A stretch of 64,000 nt of DNA, from positions 124,001-188,000 of the forward strand of contig NZ_JAMBOE010000011.1 in assembly GCF_023715465.1 (NCBI RefSeq), given 5' to 3'. This DNA comes from Paenibacillus macerans. GTDB taxonomy: Bacteria; Bacillota; Bacilli; Paenibacillales; Paenibacillaceae. Below the pieces are notes generated by a model. It did not search any database. It was not told the DNA's origin and saw only the letters and a list, made by a program, of their open reading frames with translations. Position 1 is the first letter of the stretch. The number at the start of each line of letters is the position of its first letter. Shown here piece by piece: positions 26,590 to 35,360 of this stretch. The position numbers were made by a program, and so were the translations under genes.

Positions 26590-26632
26590 GGAAAATATCC
26601 CCTCTTGCCAAGGGGAAAAGGGGATATTTCCA
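26590..26632 (-). terminator. Rho-independent terminator between GH31 and the sensor kinase
   Basis: A 13-bp stem with one bulged T (GGAAATATCCCCT against AGGGGATATTTTCC) is followed on the minus strand by TTTT and then at once by the AAGGAGG site of the kinase gene. Confidence 0.75.
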
Positions 26633-26709
26633 GGCGGCCGTTCATACGGCACGTCTGTCCGTATTTAATTGTACACCCTCGCGCCGGCGCCGCGATAGGC
26701 AATGGAGCA

Positions 26710-29028
26710 TTATTTCAAGGTGATTTGCAGCTCCGCCTTGCCGGTGAACGCGGCCACTTCAATGGTTCCGTTCGCAACGAGCGTTCCGCCTTGTACGGAG
26801 GCGATTTCTCCCATGCCGTACAGTGCGGCGCGGAACGGCTTACCGGTGCCCCCGGCGCTCAGTGTCACAACGTTGCCATTGCGGGATGCCGTTACGTTAA
26901 GCTCCGCAGCCCCTTTGGCATTGCGCACCGTGCGGGATACCGCGGCTCCGTTGGAGAGTTGGTACAAGCCCAGCTCTACACCGTCGGCATAATCGTAATC
27001 CGGACGCGTGTCATTCGCCCCGGTGGCCAGGATCGAGTTCGGGCGGACGAACAGCGGCAAGCTGAAGAAATCATGGTTTTCCTTGCGCCATTTGCCGCCT
27101 TCCACCGTTTCTCCGGTCAACAAATGCGTCCAATTGCCTTCAGGCAAATAATACGTGACAGCGCCTTTTTCACTGAATACCGGGGCCACAAGCAGCGAGT
27201 CGCCCAGCATATACTGACGGTCCAGCGTATCGCACGCCGGGTCGTCCGGGAATTCCAGGAACATCGCCCGCATCGTCGGCACGCCCTGCTGTGTCGCTTG
27301 CACCGCCGTGTCGAACATATAAGGCATCAGGCGGCACTTCAGCTTCGTGAAGAAGCGCGTGACGTCGACGGCTTCGTCGTCGTAAGCCCAAGGCACCCGG
27401 TACGAGCTGCTGCCGTGCAGGCGGCTGTGGCTGGACAGGAGGCCGAAGGCGAGCCAGCGTTTAAATACATGGGCCGGGGCCGTGTTTTCGAATCCGCCGA
27501 TGTCGTGGCTCCAGAAGCCGAAGCCGGCGAGTCCGAGCGACAGGCCGCCGCGCAGGCTTTCCGCCATCGATTCATAATCGGCGTAGCAGTCGCCGCCCCA
27601 GTGAACCGGGAACTTCTGGCCGCCGACCGTTGCGGAACGGGCGAACAGGGCGGCTTCGTTTTTGCCCAATTTTTCTTCCAACACTTCAAATACAACTTTA
27701 TTGTACAGGTACGTGTAGTAGTTATGCATTTTTACCGGGTCAGAGCCGTCGTAATAAACGACATCCGTCGGAATCCGCTCGCCGAAGTCGGTCTTGAACG
27801 AGTCAACGCCCATATCGACCAGCTCGCGCAGGTAGCCGGCAAACCATTCGCAAGCGGCTGGGTTCGTGAAGTCCACAAGTGCCATGCCCGGCTGCCACAG
27901 ATTCCACTGCCATACGTCGCCGTTCGCTTTTTTCACCAAATAGCCGTTTTTCTTGCCTTCCTCAAACAGGCGGGAGCGCTGGCCGATGTACGGGTTGATC
28001 CACACGCAAATTTTCAGCCCTTTTTCTTTGAGGCGCTTCAGCATGCCAACCGGATCAGGGAAAACGCGCTCGTCCCACTTAAAGTCCGTCCAGTGGAATT
28101 CCCGCATCCAGAAGCAGTCGAAATGGAAAACGTGCAGCGGAAGATCGCGCTCCGCCATGCCGTCCACGAAGGAGTTTACCGTCGCTTCATCGTAGTCGGT
28201 CGTAAAAGAGGTCGTCAGCCACAGGCCGAACGTCCAGGCCGGCGGAAGCGATGGTTTGCCCGTCAAATCAGTGTATTTGTTCAGCACGTCTTTTGGCTCG
28301 GGACCATCGATCACGAAATATTCCAGCGATTCTCCGGGAACGCTGAACTGCACTTTTTTCACTTTTTCCGAAGCGACTTCAAACGAAACCGCCCCCGGAT
28401 CGTTGACGAGTACGCCGTAGCCTTTGTTGGTGACGTAAAAAGGAATGTTCTTGTACGCCTGCTCGGAACTGGTGCCGCCGTCCTTGTTCCAGATATCGAC
28501 GATCTGGCCGTTTTTCAGGAACGACGTAAAGCGTTCTCCGAGGCCGTATACCCATTCTCCGACACGCAGATCGAGCTCCTCGCGCATATACGTATTGCCA
28601 TTTGATTCCGTTGCATGAGCCATCGATTTGAAGCGGCTGCCGGTAATCCGCTCGTCACCGCGGTAGAAATCGACCGACCACTGCGCGCCTTTGTTGATGC
28701 GGACGCTCAGACTGCCGCTTTTTAGTTCGGCATATTGCTCGTTTTCGGTAATTTCCGCATGGGCTCCGCCTTCGTTGAGCTCGAAGTGAGGACCATGGTC
28801 CACAACGCCGGCAAAATGAATCAGCTTGACGCCGATCACGCCGGGAAGCGGGGAATGGAATTGCATCGTCAGCAGCGTTGTATTGATCATGTCACCCCGG
28901 CCGCGCAGCGGCGTCGTTGAAGCGGAAGCGATCAGCGTGTTGTTTTGGACTTGAAAATCGTAAGCTTGTACCGCAGGAGATAACGTAATCCCATCGCGAA
29001 TCAGCCAGTTGCCATCGGTAAATTTCAT
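26710..29028 (-). CDS. GH31 alpha-xylosidase (YicI type)
   Basis: A 772-residue cytosolic GH31 enzyme. The nucleophile is D414 in DSFKTDFGERIPTDV and the acid/base D480 in HWGGDCYADYESM, both matching the YicI pattern (D416/D482). The N-terminal beta-sandwich, the barrel with FHFDCFWMREFHWTDF, and C-terminal beta domains are all complete. YicI-type enzymes release alpha-1,6-xylose from xyloglucan oligosaccharides such as isoprimeverose. It is divergent from the AraC gene at 29166 with ~137 bp between, and is followed by a terminator. With GH95, GH42 and GH3 it supplies the activities needed to strip a fucosylated xyloglucan side chain. Confidence 0.94.
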   Translation of the reverse strand: MKFTDGNWLIRDGITLSPAVQAYDFQVQNNTLIASASTTPLRGRGDMINTTLLTMQFHSPLPGVIGVKLIHFAGVVDHGPHFELNEGGAHAEITENEQYAELKSGSLSVRINKGAQWSVDFYRGDERITGSRFKSMAHATESNGNTYMREELDLRVGEWVYGLGERFTSFLKNGQIVDIWNKDGGTSSEQAYKNIPFYVTNKGYGVLVNDPGAVSFEVASEKVKKVQFSVPGESLEYFVIDGPEPKDVLNKYTDLTGKPSLPPAWTFGLWLTTSFTTDYDEATVNSFVDGMAERDLPLHVFHFDCFWMREFHWTDFKWDERVFPDPVGMLKRLKEKGLKICVWINPYIGQRSRLFEEGKKNGYLVKKANGDVWQWNLWQPGMALVDFTNPAACEWFAGYLRELVDMGVDSFKTDFGERIPTDVVYYDGSDPVKMHNYYTYLYNKVVFEVLEEKLGKNEAALFARSATVGGQKFPVHWGGDCYADYESMAESLRGGLSLGLAGFGFWSHDIGGFENTAPAHVFKRWLAFGLLSSHSRLHGSSSYRVPWAYDDEAVDVTRFFTKLKCRLMPYMFDTAVQATQQGVPTMRAMFLEFPDDPACDTLDRQYMLGDSLLVAPVFSEKGAVTYYLPEGNWTHLLTGETVEGGKWRKENHDFFSLPLFVRPNSILATGANDTRPDYDYADGVELGLYQLSNGAAVSRTVRNAKGAAELNVTASRNGNVVTLSAGGTGKPFRAALYGMGEIASVQGGTLVANGTIEVAAFTGKAELQITLK

Positions 29029-29165
29029 TTTTCAATACCGTCCTTCCTCATATCGCATTGTTTTACGGTGAAAAACGTTCTATACTTGCATTATACTGAT
29101 ACGCATCACAATAAACTAACATAATTCGACGATAATATAACACTATATTGACGAGGTGATGAAGA

Positions 29166-30068
29166 ATGGACCAAGCACTCCGCCGATCGTTGAGAGAAAA
29201 CAAAAGCCACGGCACCGAGCGCCTGCCGTTTGGCACATACTGGTACCGCTTCGGGCCGGGCGAGCATGTCATCGACTGCCACTGGCATGAGGAAGCTGAG
29301 TTCTTTTACTGCCTTGAAGGGGAAACGTTATTCCAGGTCGACACCGATTATTTTCCGGTTCGCGCCGGGGAAGCGGTGTTTATCGACGGGGGCGACATTC
29401 ACGCCGCGCATGCGCACGGGGATCAAGGCTGCACTTTTTTCTCCCTCGTGTTCGATACACAGCTGCTGGCCAGCGCGCATTATGACGCGGTTCAGGAAAA
29501 TCTCGTTCTCCCCCTGCAGGAACGGAAAGCGACGTTTCCCCGCCATATCCGCCGGGAGCAGCCTTGTGAAATTTCGCTGCTTGAGCACATCCTCGCGATG
29601 ATGCGAGTCTGCAGCAACGAAACGACCGGATACGAAGGCGCGGTGAAAGGCCATCTGTATTTGATGCTGGCCGAAATCGCCGCCGAAGGCCGGGCCGTCA
29701 GCCGCATAGCCAGCAGCCGCAGCGAATCGTCCAAAATCGAGCGGCTGAAAACGGTCATTTTGCACATTCAGCAAAACTACGGCCATCCGATCCGCCTCGC
29801 TGAGCTTGCCGCGCTGATTCCGATGAGCGAAGGGCAGTTTTGCCGCTTCTTCAAGTCGATGACCCGGCAGACGCCGATCGATTACATCAACTCATACCGT
29901 ATCCGCCAGGCCACCGAACTGCTGCGCGAGCCGGAGCGGAAAGTATCCGACATCGCGCTTGAGGTCGGCTATGACAACATCAGCTACTTCATCCGGGTGT
30001 TCCGCAAGGCGATGAACTGCTCGCCTTCGGAATTCCGCAAAAAGCTGCAGGAGCCGGTCGAGGCTTAG
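29166..30068 (+). CDS. AraC-family regulator with cupin domain, probable regulator of GH31
   Basis: A 300-residue regulator. The N-terminal cupin has metal-style residues in HVIDCHWHEEAEFFY and GDIHAAHAHGDQG. The C-terminal AraC helix-turn-helix pair covers ~195-295 with PMSEGQFCRFFKSMTRQTP and VGYDNISYFIRVFRKAM. GAGGTGAT lies 8 nt before the ATG. It is divergent from the alpha-xylosidase gene, the usual arrangement for a sugar-responsive activator. Its 3' end faces the convergent GH3 gene across a family B repeat. Confidence 0.92.
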   Translation: MDQALRRSLRENKSHGTERLPFGTYWYRFGPGEHVIDCHWHEEAEFFYCLEGETLFQVDTDYFPVRAGEAVFIDGGDIHAAHAHGDQGCTFFSLVFDTQLLASAHYDAVQENLVLPLQERKATFPRHIRREQPCEISLLEHILAMMRVCSNETTGYEGAVKGHLYLMLAEIAAEGRAVSRIASSRSESSKIERLKTVILHIQQNYGHPIRLAELAALIPMSEGQFCRFFKSMTRQTPIDYINSYRIRQATELLREPERKVSDIALEVGYDNISYFIRVFRKAMNCSPSEFRKKLQEPVEA

Positions 30069-30107
30069 GGCAGGGGCGGCGCGCTTTGCGGGCCGCCCAC
30101 CAGCCAA

Positions 30108-30320
30108 AACATAAGGGCAAAAAATACCGCTATTTCGGCGCTCTCCCCCACTCTCAGCCAAATAGGGGACATTTATGTCGTTATTTTCTCGACCCGCTGG
30201 GAGTTGGCCGCATTTCACACCTCTCATTGGCAAATAAGGCCATAAAATTCCGCTAATGATGATGAACATGCTCAATCTCGAAAAATAAGGCCATAAATTT
30301 CCGCTATTTTTATGAAGGGG
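30108..30320. repeat. Family B interspersed repeat
   Basis: About 210 bp with recurring pieces: ACCGCTATTTCGG, GTCGTTATTTT, GGCAAATAAGGCCATAAAATTCCGCTAA and AAATAAGGCCATAAATTTCCGCTATTT. A closely related element lies at 44800. Both sit between convergent 3' ends. It fills the 315-bp gap between the AraC and GH3 genes; no gene is seen in it. Confidence 0.7.
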
Positions 30321-30383
30321 ACTTAGGCTGGGTAGCATCACCGTTTCATTTTCATAGTTACCATTTTCTCCGTCCCCTATTAT

Positions 30384-33311
30384 TTAGCTGATACGGAACC
30401 GGCTGATCTGCACCTCACCTTTAAGGTGAATGTACACGCCGCGGCGGCCCAACGCCCCCGTTACCTGCGCGGTTACCGTCGTCCAAGCCTGGCGGCCGCC
30501 GGTCGGCAGCACCCGGCACGTTCCAATGGCTTCTCCATCCGGCGAGTCGAGCGTGATGACGATCTCCCCGCCCTTGAGACGCCCGGAAACTCTCGCTTCG
30601 AACTCCGACGCCCCTGCGCCGAAATCCACATCATGGAACGCGATCCAGCCTCCGCTGTCTTGAACGGTGCGGATGCTCTCCCCGCCTTCGCGGCATTCGT
30701 CGATAAAGACCCAGTCATAATTATCGTAATTCACCGCTTTGACCGATTCGCCGAGCAAACGCGGCGGAACCGTCTCCCCGTTGACCCGAAGCGTTGCCGC
30801 AGCCGCGACTTTCCCCGAGGACGGTCCGACCATAATCGTGCAGGCGCCGGTTTCCACACAGTACCGTTCGCGGGTCACATCCCAGAAAGCGAGCTCGGAT
30901 GCTTTTAATTCCAGCGTAACCGTCTTGGACTCGCCGGCCGCCAAATGAATCCGCTTAAAGCCTTTTAATGTCTTAAGCGGCCGGGGCACGCGGGAAGCTT
31001 CGGCCCGGACATACAATTGAACAACCTCGTCCCCGTCCAGCTCACCGGTATTCCGGACGTTCACCGATACGGTGACGGTACCGTCCAGTCCAATTTCAGC
31101 ATGGCTCAATGACAATCCTTCATATCCAAACGTCGTGTAGCTCAGCCCATGTCCGAAAGGATACAGCACTTCTCCGTCAAAATATTGGTAGGTCCGCTTC
31201 CCTTTAATAATGTCGTAATCCATAATATCCGGAAGCTGATCGGCCGACTTGTACCAAGTCATGTTCAGCCGGCCCGCCGGGTTGTAGTCGCCAAACAGCA
31301 CGTCAGCCACGGCATGCCCCAGCTCTTGTCCTGCATGGGATGTAAACATGATCGATGGGACATGCTCCTGCTCCCAGTTCACCGCAAACGGATACCCGCC
31401 GACGATGACAACAGCCGTTCGCGGATTGGCCGCTTTAACGGCCTGAATCAGCGCCTGCTGGGATGGCGGCAGCGTAATGTCCGGCCGGTCGATCGTTTCC
31501 TTCCCGTTGATGAACGGGCTGTTGCCGACGAACACGATCGCCGTTTCCGCGTTTTTCGCCGCTGCGGCGGCTTGCTGCAAACCGCTCTGCACCACTTCAA
31601 CGATAAATCCGTCATGTACGCCGGCAGCGGCTCCTCTATTGGCGACGTTGTCCCCCTCGCTTACCGCGGCTCCCGCACCAACAGTTGCACCAGCGCCAAA
31701 CATTACGGCTCTTTCAGTTTCACCGGCGCCCTTTTCCTGGTCCGCTTCGACGTTCATGTATCCCCGGACGTCTACCGACACTGGCTTGCCTTCCCACGAC
31801 AGCATCCGCACGGAGCCGCCTTCCTGCGTCTCGAACCCGAACGCTTCCTTCACGAACCAGCCGCGCGCTTCGTCCGCCGTCGCCTCAAGCCGGCCCGATT
31901 CGCTTTCGGTGACGAATTTCCCGCTGCTTAAAGCCCGCAGCGTAACCTGTCCCCATCCCCAATCGCTGCACTCAAACACTTCGGCCTCTTCCGTGTCTTC
32001 GCAGTTCGCAACCAGTGCAGTTCCGCCTTCTTCGCCGGCGGCGATACCGACGTATTTGCCGGTGGCCGCCGAACGCAAGCGAATCCGATCCAACCCCGTC
32101 GTAAAATGCACCGGACGACCGTTCATTTTCTCCGTTACGCCCTGCAGCGGAGTTACGCTGTACGGCGGCGTGCCGCTGTACCAGTCGGTGAACGCCTCGT
32201 CCGCCAGCGGGCCGATCACCGCCACCGAAGCCGCGTCCTTGCCTAGCGGCAGCAGCCTGTCGTTCTTCAGCAGCACGACCGATTCGCGGGCCGCTTCCAG
32301 CGCAAGCGCGGCATGCTCTGGCGCGCACAGCTTTGATTCCGGCACATGGCTGTACGGATTCCGCTCCGCTGGATCGAATTCGCCAAGCCGGAACCGGACG
32401 CGGAACGTATTGCGCAGCGCATGGTCCAAATCGGCCTCCATTAGCAGTCCCCGCTCCAACGCATCGCGCAGCGCCTGCTGCGCGATCGGCTGATCATCCG
32501 TAATGCTGTCGATACCGGCCTTAATCGAGCCGGCGACCGCCTCGGCGTAAGAGTCCACGTAATGGTGATCCATCACGGTGCCGAGCACGTCCCCGGCGTC
32601 GCCCACGACGAAGCCGTCCATGCCCCATTCACCTTTGACGATTTCGTTCACCTCATGATTAAAGTTGCACGGCGTGCCATTGATGCCGTTGTACGCCGTC
32701 ATCATCGAACCTGCGCGCCCGTCGCGAAAAGCCAGCTCAAACACCTTCAAGTAATATTCCCGCTTGTTCCGCGGATCAATGCTGACCGATGCGCTTCCGC
32801 GGTCCACTTCATTATTGTTGCCGTAAAAATGCTTTAAGGTTGCCACGGCTTTGTAATAAAAAGGATGATCGCCCTGCATGCCTTTGACGAGCCCCGTCGT
32901 CAGGGCCCCCGTCAAATGCGGGTCTTCCCCGTAAGCCTCTTCGGTGCGCCCCCAGCGCGGATCCCGTTCCATATCGACCGTCGGCGCCCAAATCGTCAGC
33001 CCGTTAACGGCCGGGTCGCGCTGGTAGTAAACCCTGGCCTCGTCCCCGATGACGGAGCCGATTTTTTGCAGCAGTTCAGGGTTCCAGGTACAGGCCAGCC
33101 CCGTATTTTGCGGGAACACCGTCGCTTCGCCAAGCCAGGCCACGCCATGCGCCCCCTCCGTGCCATGCTTGTATTTGTTCACCCCAAGGCGCGGAATATC
33201 CGTTTGATACTGACACATCAGTTCGATTTTCTCTTCGAGCGTAAAACGCGATATTAAATCGTTCACCCGTTCCATTAGCGGAAGATCCGGGTTTTGATAA
33301 GGATAACTCAT
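30384..33311 (-). CDS. GH3 beta-glycosidase with inserted beta-trefoil-like and C-terminal carbohydrate-binding-like domains
   Basis: A 975-residue GH3 enzyme, probably a beta-glucosidase or related exo-hydrolase. The N-domain has KHF at 160-162 and the nucleophile D238 in FVVGDAGDV. The second GH3 domain follows with ESVVLLKNDRLLPLG. Between its halves (~400-530) lies an insert with the fascin/ricin-like pattern RLRSAATGKYVGI and LRALSSGKFVT, then a Gly/Ala-rich stretch near 31620-31715. A fibronectin III-like domain follows (VSVNVRNTGELDGDEVVQLY), and the last ~130 residues resemble a CBM6-type domain. There is no signal peptide. Two cre-like sites lie upstream. It is likely to finish the breakdown of imported oligosaccharides. 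Confidence 0.9.
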   Translation of the reverse strand: MSYPYQNPDLPLMERVNDLISRFTLEEKIELMCQYQTDIPRLGVNKYKHGTEGAHGVAWLGEATVFPQNTGLACTWNPELLQKIGSVIGDEARVYYQRDPAVNGLTIWAPTVDMERDPRWGRTEEAYGEDPHLTGALTTGLVKGMQGDHPFYYKAVATLKHFYGNNNEVDRGSASVSIDPRNKREYYLKVFELAFRDGRAGSMMTAYNGINGTPCNFNHEVNEIVKGEWGMDGFVVGDAGDVLGTVMDHHYVDSYAEAVAGSIKAGIDSITDDQPIAQQALRDALERGLLMEADLDHALRNTFRVRFRLGEFDPAERNPYSHVPESKLCAPEHAALALEAARESVVLLKNDRLLPLGKDAASVAVIGPLADEAFTDWYSGTPPYSVTPLQGVTEKMNGRPVHFTTGLDRIRLRSAATGKYVGIAAGEEGGTALVANCEDTEEAEVFECSDWGWGQVTLRALSSGKFVTESESGRLEATADEARGWFVKEAFGFETQEGGSVRMLSWEGKPVSVDVRGYMNVEADQEKGAGETERAVMFGAGATVGAGAAVSEGDNVANRGAAAGVHDGFIVEVVQSGLQQAAAAAKNAETAIVFVGNSPFINGKETIDRPDITLPPSQQALIQAVKAANPRTAVVIVGGYPFAVNWEQEHVPSIMFTSHAGQELGHAVADVLFGDYNPAGRLNMTWYKSADQLPDIMDYDIIKGKRTYQYFDGEVLYPFGHGLSYTTFGYEGLSLSHAEIGLDGTVTVSVNVRNTGELDGDEVVQLYVRAEASRVPRPLKTLKGFKRIHLAAGESKTVTLELKASELAFWDVTRERYCVETGACTIMVGPSSGKVAAAATLRVNGETVPPRLLGESVKAVNYDNYDWVFIDECREGGESIRTVQDSGGWIAFHDVDFGAGASEFEARVSGRLKGGEIVITLDSPDGEAIGTCRVLPTGGRQAWTTVTAQVTGALGRRGVYIHLKGEVQISRFRIS

Positions 33312-33344
33312 GTCACGACCTCATCCCATTTTGAATTTCCGGTT

Positions 33345-33358
33345 TGTAAGCGCTGCAT
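33345..33358. promoter_or_regulatory. cre-like site (CcpA) upstream of GH3
   Basis: TGTAAGCGCTGCAT matches 12 of 14 positions of the CcpA consensus TGWAARCGYTWNCW. It lies 34 bp upstream of the GH3 start. Carbon catabolite control would be expected for such a gene. Confidence 0.4.
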
Positions 33359-33413
33359 AAATCACGCGTTCCAAGACCGTTTCCGTTTCATCCACCCCAT
33401 CATACAACGACTT

Positions 33414-33427
33414 CGAAAGCGCTTTAT
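33414..33427. promoter_or_regulatory. Second cre-like site upstream of GH3
   Basis: CGAAAGCGCTTTAT matches 12 of 14 positions of the CcpA consensus and is centred on the palindrome AAAGCGCTTT. It lies about 103 bp upstream of the GH3 start and 69 bp from the first site. Confidence 0.42.
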
Positions 33428-33533
33428 ACATCGATAATTAGTTATGTTTTCATGTAAAAATCTAGATTTTCTGCTTAAGGAAAGATCAAGCAAATGAGGG
33501 TTGGTCAGCAGATCAACATCCGCTATCCGGACG

Positions 33534-33768
33534 CTTTGCACGATTATCCCGTTTGATCCGGAAGCAGAGAGGAAGATAAATTCAGGAGAAGAAAATAGGT
33601 TTGGGAGAAGCAGACATGTTCGAGATCGTTAGACAGGTTTGTGAGAAGGAGGTTTAGGAGAAGTGAAGCGGACCTGACGGGAGGAATGGGGCAAGACACC
33701 GGAAAAATGAAAGGACCGTGATTAGCCCCCACCCTCTACCCACTGAACAAAAGGGATAATCGTGCAAG
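33534..33768. mobile_element. Possible MITE with ~20-bp terminal inverted repeats
   Basis: CTTTGCACGATTATCCCGTTTG at the left end (33534-33555, shown in part here) is matched in inverted form by CAAAAGGGATAATCGTGCAAG at 33748-33768, with one or two differences. About 190 bp lie between, without a credible gene but with repeated AGGAGAAG-type tracts. No target duplication is obvious. Nothing else is seen in the 33312-33955 gap apart from the two cre-like sites. Confidence 0.45.
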
Positions 33769-33955
33769 GCAGCATGCAGGGATACCAAGACGCAAATTAA
33801 AGGATGCTGCGTTCTTTTCCATCTCGGATCTTAGGATCGAAGAGAAGACCTAGGCGTTTGGGTTAATGTGAGCGAGATTACTGGAATGAGATGCGACAGC
33901 GTTGTAGAGTATATCTATGAGTGGTATGAATATGCCTCATGAAAGGATGGTGTCC

Positions 33956-34393
33956 ATGGCCCCCAAAAATATGCATACCGTATTCGTTCTGATCACTTCT
34001 ATCCCTATAAGCATTGTAAATTTCAGTGCCTATCTGAAAGGTGGCGACCCAAGCTCTGAGCAAGTTCTGCTATCCGTTATTTATGTCATTCTTTGGGGCG
34101 TTTACGGGTTTATATTAGGCAGGAAAGGGATAGGGTTCATCAGGTTCTTAACGTACTATTGGGGGAGCGGGATGCTAATATATATATTGGGTTACTTGTT
34201 ACAACTTGAGTGGCTTGAGTTGCTTCCTATGCTTGCAGTGTTTATTTTCGCAGGTCCTTTATACGGATTAAGTCATTTCTATGAACTTCAGTCTGCGCCA
34301 GCCGTGGTTATCATAAATACACTGGCCCTTTATTCCTTTAGCATATTTGGGCACTGGATCGGGAAAAGAATTAGTAATTACCCAAAAAAATAA
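33956..34393 (+). CDS. Small multi-pass membrane protein of unknown function
   Basis: A 145-residue protein with about four hydrophobic helices: HTVFVLITSIPISIVNF, SVIYVILWGVYGFILG, the pair around YYWGSGMLIYILGYLLQL, and a C-terminal stretch before HWIGKRISN. I do not recognise a family. ATG 33956 is chosen because GAAAGG lies 9 nt upstream; in-frame starts also exist at 33917 and 33950. The base composition is clearly more AT-rich than the neighbouring sugar genes and the gene lies near a possible MITE and a decayed gene, which may indicate acquisition from elsewhere. It has no obvious operon partners. Confidence 0.6.
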   Translation: MAPKNMHTVFVLITSIPISIVNFSAYLKGGDPSSEQVLLSVIYVILWGVYGFILGRKGIGFIRFLTYYWGSGMLIYILGYLLQLEWLELLPMLAVFIFAGPLYGLSHFYELQSAPAVVIINTLALYSFSIFGHWIGKRISNYPKK

Positions 34394-34566
34394 GATAATT
34401 ACTAAATGTGGTAGTTTAAATCGAATATATAACTGTAATAGTAACAGCCATATCTACTTCCGAATCCATTTATACTATTACTCCTTCATTTACATCTCTC
34501 CTACACCAACAGCTATCGTTTGCACGCGCCCACGAACACCCCTCACGAATTCCTCCATCACCCAAC

Positions 34567-34601
34567 AAAACGGCCGCTTTCCACCACTCGGAAAACGGCC
34601 G
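34567..34601 (-). terminator. Terminator of the decayed arabinanase gene
   Basis: A 12-bp stem (CGGCCGTTTTCC against GGAAAGCGGCCG, one G-U pair) with a 7-nt loop is followed on the minus strand by TTTTGTT. It lies just after the stop at 34625. Confidence 0.75.
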
Positions 34602-34624
34602 CTGCCAACGCCCAACCTAGGCTA

Positions 34625-35217
34625 TCATCCTTTTTCTTCAGCAAGCTTGCGAATCACGGCCTCCGTGACCGGGATGTCATAGATACGCAGCTCATCCAGC
34701 ATGCCTTTGAACGGCGGGTCCCACCAGTTTACGCCCAGGCTAAATGTGGCCGGAGTCAGTCGTGAACACGCCCGGGAAATCCCCCGATCATAAACGATGT
34801 ACGGACCTTCCCCGGATTTCGTATACCCGCCGGCGATTTTCGTGCCGAAATAACGGTCGACCAGCCTGCCGTCCGCCGTCGTCCCATCTTTACCGTTAAA
34901 AATCGGCCGTCCCGTTGCCGGATCAAGCTCCAGCAGGAAAATGCCGCCCGACCAGGAACCGTAAGCCATCCACAGCTTCCCGTCCCGGTCAAAAAACGGC
35001 GCAGCGTCGATCGCGTTCGGATAAAGTGCGTTGTTGTAGGAGCCGTCGCTATTGAACCAACCTGCGTTTACGCCCGAAAGAACACCGCCCTCAATCAGCC
35101 GATCAATGTTGGTATTCGTCCACTTTTTGTTCACCCGGCTGTCCTTGTCGTATGCTTCATCTCTCGTAAAACCGGAGTACACAACCGTGTCCACATACTT
35201 ATACGGACCTTCGATAT
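34625..35217 (-). pseudogene. Decayed endo-1,5-alpha-L-arabinanase (GH43) fused to a LamG-like tail fragment
   Basis: The frame encodes about 197 residues. The first ~145 match the middle of GH43 arabinanases of the Abn2 kind (GPYKYVDTVVYSGFTRDEAY, PNAIDAAPFFDRDGKLW, DRYFGTKIAGGYTKSGEGPY). The match breaks off after GEGPYIVYDRG, and the last ~45 residues (FKGMLDELRIYDIPVTEA) look like the end of a concanavalin/LamG domain. The signal peptide, the N-terminal catalytic Asp region and the rest of the propeller are missing, so an upstream and an internal deletion are likely. It keeps an AraR-type box directly upstream and a terminator downstream. A functional product is unlikely. Confidence 0.75.
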
Positions 35218-35223
35218 TCTTCG

Positions 35224-35239
35224 ATATTGTACGTACAAC
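35224..35239. promoter_or_regulatory. AraR-type operator next to the arabinanase remnant
   Basis: ATATTGTACGTACAAC contains the perfect palindrome TTGTACGTACAA, the core of the Bacillus AraR box (ATTTGTACGTACAAAT type). The same core occurs upstream of araA at 54996. It lies within 10 bp of the first recognisable arabinanase codons, closer than an intact gene would allow. Confidence 0.7.
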
Positions 35240-35275
35240 TCATGCAACAAATATTCCACTTTTCTTCACCCAGCC

Positions 35276-35323
35276 GCAAAAAAAGCAGCGATGTTTGTCC
35301 AGACAACCCACATTAGCTGCTTT
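35276..35323 (-). terminator. Terminator after the YesN regulator gene
   Basis: AAAGCAGC pairs with GCTGCTTT, with further inner pairs AATGT/ACATC, and is followed on the minus strand by seven T. It lies ~40 bp after the stop of the response regulator gene. Confidence 0.75.
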
Positions 35324-35360
35324 GTTTCCAGGCGCTTCATTTCATTTTAAGCATCTTTCC

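Noticed and set aside
26515..28605. A 696-codon open frame on the plus strand
   Set aside because: It is the antisense shadow of the GH31 gene in GC-rich DNA. The GH31 frame has both catalytic Asp motifs.
33544..33732. A 62-codon leucine-rich ORF inside the possible MITE
   Set aside because: Its Leu-rich repeats come from AGGAGAAG-type DNA repeats read on the minus strand; it lacks a binding site and family features.
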